From contig CAKRFU010000001.1 of NCBI GenBank assembly GCA_934320845.1, forward strand, positions 62,001 through 126,000: 64,000 nt of DNA, given 5' to 3'. The first letter of the stretch is position 1. Each line of letters starts with the position of its first letter. The translations under genes and the position numbers were made by a program. The stretch is from an uncultured Lachnospiraceae bacterium (lineage in GTDB: Bacteria > Bacillota > Clostridia > Lachnospirales > Lachnospiraceae). Positions 32,952-40,619 of this stretch are shown here, piece by piece. Under the pieces are notes generated by a model that was given only the letters and a program-made list of their open reading frames with translations, had not been told where the DNA came from and ran no database searches.

Positions 32952-35900
32952 CTATAAAAGTTTAAACATTTTTCTGACATTTTCTATCTCTGCTTCATAA
33001 TCCGCCATCATATCTACAAGAGTTTTATCATCGTTCATCTCTTGCGCTATAAGCATCATATTTATATTATGAAATCTGCTGCCTGCTCTCTCATTATCCA
33101 TTGTCTCATCAAAATGAACACTGTTTTTGCAGGTAACTACTTCACCCTCATCTCTTAATTCCGTTATATAATATTTGAGCACTTCATCCTGAAACATTAC
33201 AAATTCCTTCACTCGTATTCCCTCAAATACATTCGGCATAGTCTCTGCGATATACTCATCTTCACTTATTTCTTTTTCTTCTTTTGATGATGCTATATAA
33301 TAATGTATCTTTACCTCATATTCAGGATTTGCCGTATACTCAACATAATGTTCGTCAAGTATGTGCACCGGAAGCGGAAACTTTCCATAATAATCCTTAA
33401 AAAATGGAAATACTTTTCCGCTGTTATAAAGCTTATTCAAATTGTAATCTGCAAAATTCAGTTTTTCCTGACTCAGTTCTTTCTGTGTGCTGAAATATTT
33501 AAGTACAGCTATAAGACAAGGAAGATTATCCTGTTTTCTTACTTCTCTGTAAAAATACTCAAATATCTTTTCCGGAAGCGGATATTTTTTTATAAGATAC
33601 TTATATGCAAGCATCTTCATAAATGATGCCGTAAGTTTTCTGTTTGAATCATGCTCATAAAAACTGTAAAAGACACTGTAACTTTCCGGACTAAATTCTT
33701 CCGTAAACACAAGCTGAGCTATTATTCTTTCCTCCAGTTCCTTAACATCAATTCCGAAACCGCCAGCAGCCTTCCACAAATCTATCATACTGTCGAGGTT
33801 TCCATTATAAAACATGCACATATATTTAAGCATATTTTCATCGAATTTGCCATTTGCAAATATGTGACATGCAAGTTTTATTAGCGAACCATCCTCTGTT
33901 TTCTGATTTTCAAAATAACCGGATGATATTTGCAACAGTCTCTTTGGCTCTATATTCTGATAACCAAACAGCATTATTCCTTCCATTGCCTTATCATAGC
34001 AATGTCTCACAGCACAATACTCTATATACTGTTTTCTGTCCCCCGGATTTACTTCATTCCAATCAATAGTCTTTAATGCCTCATCAAGCAAATCACCCTC
34101 AAAATTGTCAAAATAATATCTGAGCATAGCCGAAAAAATTTTTCTTTTCTGATATGCGCTTACAATATTAAGCTCATAAACTCTTCTAAGCACATCTACA
34201 GTATCTGCATTTATCTGTCTGAAATGTTCTATTTTATCGTACATGAATAGCAGCAGACATGCATTTGTCTTGTTCATCTCAAAGCACTTGTCCGCAAGGT
34301 AATCAAGATGCAGAAGTTTATTCAATGTGTAATCAATAGACATTGCATATCTGTTATCAAGTGCATCTGCAAGAAATACCTGTGCATTTTCAGTAAACAC
34401 CTGAACAACTGCCCTTCCATTCACTACCGGCACAAACTGTTCATCCTTCAATTCTCTGTGCCTTACATAGACACCGACTATATCAGGATTAGAGCATCGT
34501 ATCTCATGCGTAAACATAATGTCAGGAAGTTTCTGTGCCACATCCTCTGTAAGATTTTCCTCATTTAAAAACTGCTCATAGCACACAGCAAGATTTTCAC
34601 TTATTCTTCCTGCCTCAATCTGTGCAAATGCAAAATCTTCGATAATATTCTGGTATGAAGCATAAGTATCAGGGTCATTCTCACGATTTTTTATGATATA
34701 TGCATACAACATAGCCTTTTTTGATACCGACAAATGATTGTCATACATAAAATAAAGCAACACTGATTTTGTAAGTTTTATACTGCCGTCCTGTTTTAAC
34801 GAATCCATATAATACTCAAATAATTCAGTTATTTTGAGGTTGTGTTCTATGGCAAGACCGTACCATTTATTTGCTTCCTGGTTTATTATCTGCCCTCTCA
34901 TATACATTCTGCATATTCCTGCAAGCACTTCGTCATCAGAAAATCTCGCATAGGTACTTATCATATCTCTTAGTACAACTTTATTAAATTCTTTTGAACG
35001 TCCTGCAAGATAAACATATCTGAGTGCCAGTTCCTTTGACAAAAATTCATTCTCACATCCCCAATGAAGACATCTTATAATAGCCGGAGTAATTTCTCTG
35101 AGTGCACCTGCTGATGTGTTTAATGCACTGCACATTTCAAAGTAGATAACCGGACTGCTGCATCCGCCCTCCACACAATCGAGTACATCCTCAAGTTTTC
35201 TTTTGTCTGATTCATAGACTGGATCAAGATAAAGCAAAAACCATAATATCTGCCAGCTATTATCCTCACTTTCGTAACATGCTCTGACTTTTTCTATGCA
35301 CTCGTCTTTTATATCATTTTCCTCTGCCCATAATGCTTTAAGATACTGATATGCACAGTAATTTATCTTTTCTGTCTCATATAATCTGTTTTCTATCTCA
35401 TCAAAATATGACAATCCGCTTTTAACTCTGCTATTGTCACCTGATAATATACCCAGATGTATATCATAAAGTTTTTTTGCATTTCCATCTATATGTGCCA
35501 GATTTTTCTCAGCACTCAGAATGTAATCTTTCTTTTCTATTCTTCCCATAGAAAATTCAAGATACATCTTCATCAAATCATAATACGCAGTTTGTCTTGA
35601 AAGAGATTCCACAACAATATCGTGGTTAGTACCTCTTTTCTGTGCCATAACCTCTATAACAAGTGTCTGCCTTACACTCTGAATCATCACTCTTCCGTAA
35701 TTGATTCCGGCAGCCATCTTGTCAACATCAACAAGGAATTTTATTTTATATGAATTTCCCGAAAATTTATCTGTCCATATTATTTTATGCTCAGGCTGCA
35801 GAAACTTTGCATCAGAAACAACATGCAGCTCACAAAATCCCCAATTATCCTTGGTGATAGTGACCTCTTCCTCAAATGATTCAACACAGTCATCATATAT

Positions 35901-36500
35901 AAAATTTGTCTTATCAAGTTTAAATTGAATAGGAAGTTTTTTGTGAATTGCAATGAGAAATTCTTCCATTGCTATGCCTTTGCTTGTACCCGAAAGAAGC
36001 CCTCTGTACAATGCTATATTTCCCGGATCTTTATATAAAAATACTTCCTCAAATTTTTTATTTTTAAATAATGCTACTGCCTCCGATTCATCTTCACGCG
36101 CAAGGTTCGCAAAATGAAACATGTCCTTTATCTTTCCTATCGAGGCATTGCATGCTGGGACGCCTATCGAAATACTAAATGGTATTTTAAGGCTTCCACA
36201 ATCTGATATAATATCAAAACTGCCTTTTATCACTTCTCCCGGAATACATTTTTCTCCAACAAATGTATATTTTATCTCGCACTCTTTTCCCTCAAAGCTG
36301 TCATTCTCAATCATCATATAATGGCAGTCTGTTACTGCCATACCTCTTATAACGGAACCTTTATCAGTCCACACCCTGATATTTCCTGAAATATTTTCCC
36401 CTGCCTCTGTTTCAAGCGAGATTTCTGAGCTGTCACACTGTATAACAGACTGCTCATATTCAAATTTGCCATTTGCATAAAGATTTATCTTTTTGTTCAT
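32952..36500 (-). CDS. Giant 1182-aa helical-repeat protein, DUF5717-type
   Basis: The first gene of the module begins with about 330 residues of beta-sandwich-like domains (NKKINLYANGKFEYEQSVI, IKYTFVGEKCIPGEVIKGSFDI). About 600 residues of alpha-helical solenoid follow, with irregular repeats rich in Tyr/Leu helices, interrupted by a beta insertion (VRHRELKDEQFVPVVNGRAVVQVFTENAQVFL). The C-terminus includes YYIASSKEEKEISEDEYIAETMPNVFEGIRVKEF. No signal peptide or catalytic motif is visible. The start has GGAGGG 5 bases upstream; an 84-codon longer frame was rejected as it overlaps the divergent proB region. I recall DUF5717 for this family, unverified. Confidence 0.75.
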   Translation of the reverse strand: MNKKINLYANGKFEYEQSVIQCDSSEISLETEAGENISGNIRVWTDKGSVIRGMAVTDCHYMMIENDSFEGKECEIKYTFVGEKCIPGEVIKGSFDIISDCGSLKIPFSISIGVPACNASIGKIKDMFHFANLAREDESEAVALFKNKKFEEVFLYKDPGNIALYRGLLSGTSKGIAMEEFLIAIHKKLPIQFKLDKTNFIYDDCVESFEEEVTITKDNWGFCELHVVSDAKFLQPEHKIIWTDKFSGNSYKIKFLVDVDKMAAGINYGRVMIQSVRQTLVIEVMAQKRGTNHDIVVESLSRQTAYYDLMKMYLEFSMGRIEKKDYILSAEKNLAHIDGNAKKLYDIHLGILSGDNSRVKSGLSYFDEIENRLYETEKINYCAYQYLKALWAEENDIKDECIEKVRACYESEDNSWQILWFLLYLDPVYESDKRKLEDVLDCVEGGCSSPVIYFEMCSALNTSAGALREITPAIIRCLHWGCENEFLSKELALRYVYLAGRSKEFNKVVLRDMISTYARFSDDEVLAGICRMYMRGQIINQEANKWYGLAIEHNLKITELFEYYMDSLKQDGSIKLTKSVLLYFMYDNHLSVSKKAMLYAYIIKNRENDPDTYASYQNIIEDFAFAQIEAGRISENLAVCYEQFLNEENLTEDVAQKLPDIMFTHEIRCSNPDIVGVYVRHRELKDEQFVPVVNGRAVVQVFTENAQVFLADALDNRYAMSIDYTLNKLLHLDYLADKCFEMNKTNACLLLFMYDKIEHFRQINADTVDVLRRVYELNIVSAYQKRKIFSAMLRYYFDNFEGDLLDEALKTIDWNEVNPGDRKQYIEYCAVRHCYDKAMEGIMLFGYQNIEPKRLLQISSGYFENQKTEDGSLIKLACHIFANGKFDENMLKYMCMFYNGNLDSMIDLWKAAGGFGIDVKELEERIIAQLVFTEEFSPESYSVFYSFYEHDSNRKLTASFMKMLAYKYLIKKYPLPEKIFEYFYREVRKQDNLPCLIAVLKYFSTQKELSQEKLNFADYNLNKLYNSGKVFPFFKDYYGKFPLPVHILDEHYVEYTANPEYEVKIHYYIASSKEEKEISEDEYIAETMPNVFEGIRVKEFVMFQDEVLKYYITELRDEGEVVTCKNSVHFDETMDNERAGSRFHNINMMLIAQEMNDDKTLVDMMADYEAEIENVRKMFKLL

Positions 36501-36597
36501 ACAACCCTCCGGAAAAATGATTACCACTCTTACTGATGGCATTAGTGGATATATTATATCACTTATCGGCTCTTTGTGTAAAGAGACGCGATAACTC

Positions 36598-36626
36598 TTG
36601 ATGTATACCATCAAAGCAGATATAAT
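36598..36626 (+). promoter_or_regulatory. Promoter of proB and its leader minicistron
   Basis: TTGATG (36598-36603), 17-base spacer, TATAAT (36621-36626); transcript start expected near 36633, only a few bases before the minicistron. Confidence 0.8.
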
Positions 36627-36640
36627 AAAGGGGGTTGCAT

Positions 36641-36676
36641 ATGAAGAATTACAGTGAAAGGATTTTATTATTATGA
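36641..36676 (+). CDS. 11-aa leader minicistron overlapping proB
   Basis: ATG to TGA encodes MKNYSERILLL. It has a strong AAAGGGGG site upstream, better than the one before proB, and its stop codon overlaps the proB start as ATGA. Termination of the minicistron would place ribosomes on the proB start, so translation of the two is probably coupled. It contains no run of proline codons, so it does not resemble a classical amino-acid attenuator peptide. Confidence 0.55.
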   Translation: MKNYSERILLL

Positions 36677-37467
36677 AAAATATATCTGACAGAAAACGTA
36701 TAGTTGTAAAAGTCGGTACTTCAACTCTTACGCACCGCACCGGTATGCTCAATATCAGGAGAGTGGAACAGCTTGTTAAAACTCTCGCTGACCTTCAAAA
36801 TTCCGGTCATGAGGTTATTCTTGTTTCCAGTGGTGCTATCGGTCTTGGGATGGGTAAACTTGGTCTCAGGGAACGTCCAAAGGATACTCCCGGCAAACAG
36901 GCTTGTGCCGCTGTCGGTCAGTGTGAGCTCATGTACCTTTATGATAATCTTTTCGCTGAATACAGTATAACCGTAGCACAGATGCTTCTTACAAAATATA
37001 TTCTTCTTGAGGATAGGCGAAAAAATGTTGAGAATGCTATGGAGAGACTTATCGCTCACGGTGTCATTCCTATAATCAACGAAAATGATACTGTTGCCAT
37101 AGACGAGCTTGAGCTTGAAGTTGGTGAGAATGATTCACTTGCTGCTACCGTAGCTGCAATTGCAAAAGCTGATTTACTTATCATCATGTCAGATATAGAC
37201 GGTCTTTACGACAAAGACCCTCATACATATGATGACGCCAGACTTATCCCTGTCGTGCATGAGATAACAGACGATATAAGAGCACTCGCAGGCGGTGCCG
37301 GAACAAAACTCGGAACAGGCGGCATGATTACAAAATTAAATGCCGTTGAGATTGCATATGACTCGGATATAGATGTGGTTCTAATGAACGGCCAGCACCC
37401 TAAAACTTTATATGATTTGTTTGACGGCAAAACTGTTGGTACATATTTCTGCAAAAAACTGGATTGA
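36673..37467 (+). CDS. proB: Glutamate 5-kinase, short form without PUA domain
   Basis: This 264-aa amino-acid kinase phosphorylates glutamate for proline synthesis. It has KVGTSTLTHRTG (phosphate-binding), VILVSSGAIGLGMGKL, ENDTVAIDELELEVGENDSLAA and MSDIDGLYDKDPHTY. It ends just after the kinase domain, so the C-terminal PUA domain of the ~367-aa enteric enzyme is absent. No proA follows: a terminator and a minus-strand aminotransferase come next. It is a single-gene unit divergent from the DUF5717-type gene. Confidence 0.95.
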   Translation: MKNISDRKRIVVKVGTSTLTHRTGMLNIRRVEQLVKTLADLQNSGHEVILVSSGAIGLGMGKLGLRERPKDTPGKQACAAVGQCELMYLYDNLFAEYSITVAQMLLTKYILLEDRRKNVENAMERLIAHGVIPIINENDTVAIDELELEVGENDSLAATVAAIAKADLLIIMSDIDGLYDKDPHTYDDARLIPVVHEITDDIRALAGGAGTKLGTGGMITKLNAVEIAYDSDIDVVLMNGQHPKTLYDLFDGKTVGTYFCKKLD

Positions 37468-37574
37468 TTATTTTTAAATTTAATATCTTTAATTTGTAAA
37501 GTAAAAACTTATTTAATTAAGAACAGAATTTATTCGATATAAAAACTAAAAGAAGCACATACGAACACACATAC

Positions 37575-37615
37575 AAACAGCAGAGATTGATGTAACTTTT
37601 CAATCTCTGCTGTTT
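37575..37615. terminator. Bidirectional terminator between proB and the aminotransferase
   Basis: A 16-bp perfect stem (AAACAGCAGAGATTGA with its complement) and a 9-base loop; T-rich after the stem on plus (TTTATTTTAAG) and A-rich/T-rich on minus. Converging genes end on both sides. Confidence 0.82.
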
Positions 37616-37624
37616 ATTTTAAGT

Positions 37625-38734
37625 TTATGACAATTTATCAAGTAAAATTTTAACCAGTTTGTCATTATCCTCAGGATTCATGAAACAGAATCGAATATAT
37701 TTGTTGTCAAGGAATGGAAATGTTGAACAGTCTCTTATCATAAGCCCCTGTCTTATAGCCGTATCAAAAAGTTCCTCCGATGTCACATTCTCTTTCAGTA
37801 TTTTCACAAGGATAAAATTAGCATGTGGCTTATAGAATTTTAAGTTAGGACATTTTTCTAATATTTCACATATTCTCTTCCTCTCGGATGATATAAGTTC
37901 CCATGTCTCATTTATATACTCAGTATCTTTAAACATTATCTCACCTGCTATTGCTGCAAGCGAGTTTATAGTCCACGGATTTTTTCTGCTGTCTATCTCT
38001 TTTAAAAGTTCATGATTTCCGCATATTGCATAACCAAGTCTAAGCCCCGGCGCTGCAAAAAATTTTGATATTCCACGCAGAATGATAATGTTATTGTAAT
38101 AACCCGTAAGCGGAATAGATGTTATTTCAGAGGTATTCTCCGAAAATTCCACATAAGTCTCATCAACCATAACAAATATTCCTTTTTCTTTACATGTGTC
38201 AAGAATTATTCTCATGGATTTTCTATCAATTTGAGACGACGTAGGATTGTTCGGGTTGCATACCACGAGCAAATCTATATCGTCTGTCAATGCTTTCTGC
38301 AGTCCTTCTATATCAAGTTTGAAATCATCTGTTTCTTTAAGTCTGAAATACTGTGAGCGTCCGCCGCCAAGTGCAACTTCATGCTCATATTCTGAATATG
38401 TCGGCCCTACAATAAGTGCTTTCGCAGGTTTCTTTATCTGAATAACAAGCGAGATAAGTTCAGTCGAACCATTGCCCACAAGGATATTCTTATAGTCAGT
38501 TCCAACATAATCCGCTATGCATTTTCTAAGTGATGTATATTCTCTGTCAGGATAAGATGTAATCGCATCTATGTGTGATGCCAGTTCTTTTTTTAATTTG
38601 TAAGAAATTCCCAAAGGATTGACATTTGCCGAAAAACTTGTTATGTCTTCTTTTTTTATGCCATATATCTTTTCTATCTTCTCCAAATCGCTGCCATGAA
38701 AATGCTCTTTATGTTCAATTTTATCTTTGCTCAT
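37625..38734 (-). CDS. PLP aminotransferase, HisC/CobD-like
   Basis: This 369-aa fold-type I PLP enzyme has FSANVNPLGI (family signature), LVGNGSTELISLV, VCNPNNPTS, MVDETYVEFSE, the PLP lysine in ILRGISKFFAAPGLRLGY and the C-terminal IRFCFMNPEDN. The beginning, HGSDLEKIEKIYGI, resembles CobD (threonine-phosphate decarboxylase) more than HisC, but no cobalamin or histidine genes are adjacent, so the substrate is open. The start was chosen at the ATG after GAGG; the frame opens at a GTG five codons earlier. It could serve cobalamin side-chain synthesis, using precorrin-2 made upstream, if other cob genes exist elsewhere. Confidence 0.85.
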   Translation of the reverse strand: MSKDKIEHKEHFHGSDLEKIEKIYGIKKEDITSFSANVNPLGISYKLKKELASHIDAITSYPDREYTSLRKCIADYVGTDYKNILVGNGSTELISLVIQIKKPAKALIVGPTYSEYEHEVALGGGRSQYFRLKETDDFKLDIEGLQKALTDDIDLLVVCNPNNPTSSQIDRKSMRIILDTCKEKGIFVMVDETYVEFSENTSEITSIPLTGYYNNIIILRGISKFFAAPGLRLGYAICGNHELLKEIDSRKNPWTINSLAAIAGEIMFKDTEYINETWELISSERKRICEILEKCPNLKFYKPHANFILVKILKENVTSEELFDTAIRQGLMIRDCSTFPFLDNKYIRFCFMNPEDNDKLVKILLDKLS

Positions 38735-38794
38735 CTTAATTTTCCTCACAATTCATGTTATTATTTTCCAACAACAAGTATATCACTGCATTTA

Positions 38795-39688
38795 TCATCT
38801 GTGAATCTTTTTTATCGGTTTCAGAAAAAATGCTGACATTTTCAACAAAATTATAGTGATTACAATCTGTGACACCATGCTGATTTTAAACCAGTTATCC
38901 TCGATAAAAACCGGAATTGAGCCATTGAGCATTCCTGCCAGTTTTGAAATTGCCGATACTGATTCACATTGTTTTATTGTCATCTGTATTACCGTAAATA
39001 CAGGATTTACAATCAAAACCATACAGACACCACTGACATCGGGCATTTCTCCGACGGCTCCCATATAATTATAATAATATAATTTTGCCATGATATATGT
39101 AACTCCAACTATTATAACCGTCCCTACACATACAAGCATAACTTCAACCATTGAGCAGACCATTGCCGGAACGGTTTTCTTCAATACAGTAGATGCCAGC
39201 ATTCCCATACTTCCAATAAAGAATGATATAACGAGTATCGCAAGCATAAACTGTACAAGATCCTCCATTCCAACCCCACCTATAGTAAATACGATAGATA
39301 TAATAGGCAGGCTTGATACCACAAGCAGCAATACCATACTGACCGATGAAAGCAGTTTTCCCATAACTATCTTTTCAGGTGTCAGCACCGTCGTAAGCAA
39401 TATATCAAGCGTCTGTTTTTCCCGTTCTCCTGCTATACTTCCCGCCGTAAATGCCGGTACCAAAAACATTACTGCTATCATCTCCATACTTATAAGTATG
39501 TAAAACACCTTTGCGGCTCCCGAATAATCTACATACGGATTAAGATGCATATTAAACATAACCTCAAATCCTGTTATTGCAATAATGCCAAGCATGAGAT
39601 TAAAAAGGAATATTATTATCGCAAATTTAACTGAGCGTACCTTGAGTTTTATCTCTTTACCATAAACCGGATTTATCCTTATTTTCAT
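38795..39688 (-). CDS. ABC-2 type transporter permease
   Basis: This 297-aa membrane protein has about six helices, with the ABC-2 signature region AGEREKQTLDILLTTVLTPEKIVMGKLLSS (about 85-115), which follows the second helix. Further helices lie near 120-140, 150-165, 175-200 and 265-285. It overlaps the 3' end of the ATPase gene by 32 bases, so it is coupled. It is the export channel partner of the upstream ATPase. The substrate is unknown; similar NatB/CcmB-like permeases export peptides, lipids or sodium. Confidence 0.88.
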   Translation of the reverse strand: MKIRINPVYGKEIKLKVRSVKFAIIIFLFNLMLGIIAITGFEVMFNMHLNPYVDYSGAAKVFYILISMEMIAVMFLVPAFTAGSIAGEREKQTLDILLTTVLTPEKIVMGKLLSSVSMVLLLVVSSLPIISIVFTIGGVGMEDLVQFMLAILVISFFIGSMGMLASTVLKKTVPAMVCSMVEVMLVCVGTVIIVGVTYIMAKLYYYNYMGAVGEMPDVSGVCMVLIVNPVFTVIQMTIKQCESVSAISKLAGMLNGSIPVFIEDNWFKISMVSQIVITIILLKMSAFFLKPIKKIHR

Positions 39689-40619
39689 TAAAAAGAACCT
39701 CCCTTTTTTCGGTAACTTTCATAAATATTTCTTCCAGATTACCCGACTGCCTTATAAACGATGTAACGCCTACATTATTTGTAACAAGCTGCTTCAACAA
39801 TTCTGCCTCATCATCCATTGTTCCCAGAAAACCTATGGTAATATCATTATCTGATATCGAAATATTACTCACCTTTTTATCAGCTTTAAGTAAATTTACT
39901 GCTGTCTGTTTTCCTCCTGTCACATGAATATGAATCGGATTAGACGCATTCAAATGAAGCATAATTTCATCAACTTTTCCCTTTACAAGCATTTTTCCCT
40001 GATCTATTACACCTACAGACGTACATAATTCCGTAAGGTCATGCAATATATGCGAACTTATAATGAGTGTCTTTTTTTTCTCTTTGAGTCTTTTTAAGAT
40101 ATCCTGTATTTCAAGTCTTGCTCTCGGATCAAGTCCCGAAGCCGGCTCATCCAATATAAGAAGTTTCGGGTCATGCACCAAACATCTCGCAAGACACAAT
40201 CTCTGCTTCATTCCTCTTGACAATTCATCTACAAAAAATTCAGATTTATCAGACAGATCCACCAGTTCCAAAAGATTTTGACATAATTTTTCTGCTGCCG
40301 ACCCCGTTATGCCATATATTGAAGCATAAAATTCCATATATTCTATAACTTTTAGATTATCATATACTCCAAAAAAATCAGGCATATAACCTATAAGACT
40401 TTTTATTTTTTTACTGTTTTTAAGGGCATCTGTTCCTGCGATTGTTATGCTCCCACTATCGGGCTGAATAAGACCTGCCATAATTCTCATGGTTGTTGTC
40501 TTGCCTGCACCATTTGGTCCTACAAAACCAAATACTTCGCCATCATCTATGTCAAAATTCAAATTATCAAGTGCCACAAAATCTCCATATTTTTTATAAA
40601 GATTTTTAACCTCTACCAT
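39657..40619 (-). CDS. ABC transporter ATP-binding protein
   Basis: This 320-aa ATPase has Walker A GPNGAGKTTTMR (about 35-46), signature DELSRGMKQRLCLARCL, Walker B LLILDEPASGLDP and the switch histidine ISSHILHDL. A C-terminal ~90-residue extension (about 225-320) resembles the CcmA/NatA family accessory domain. Its ATG overlaps the stop of the large membrane protein gene, and it overlaps the permease gene downstream, making one tightly coupled export operon. Confidence 0.95.
   Translation of the reverse strand: MVEVKNLYKKYGDFVALDNLNFDIDDGEVFGFVGPNGAGKTTTMRIMAGLIQPDSGSITIAGTDALKNSKKIKSLIGYMPDFFGVYDNLKVIEYMEFYASIYGITGSAAEKLCQNLLELVDLSDKSEFFVDELSRGMKQRLCLARCLVHDPKLLILDEPASGLDPRARLEIQDILKRLKEKKKTLIISSHILHDLTELCTSVGVIDQGKMLVKGKVDEIMLHLNASNPIHIHVTGGKQTAVNLLKADKKVSNISISDNDITIGFLGTMDDEAELLKQLVTNNVGVTSFIRQSGNLEEIFMKVTEKREVLFNENKDKSGLW

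Noticed and set aside
36501..36752. 84-codon N-terminal extension of the giant DUF5717-type protein
   Set aside because: It overlaps the divergent proB promoter and coding start, and GGAGGG precedes the internal ATG.
37625..38734. Assignment as histidinol-phosphate aminotransferase (hisC)
   Set aside because: No histidine genes adjacent and the N-terminal segment resembles CobD; left as HisC/CobD-like without a symbol.
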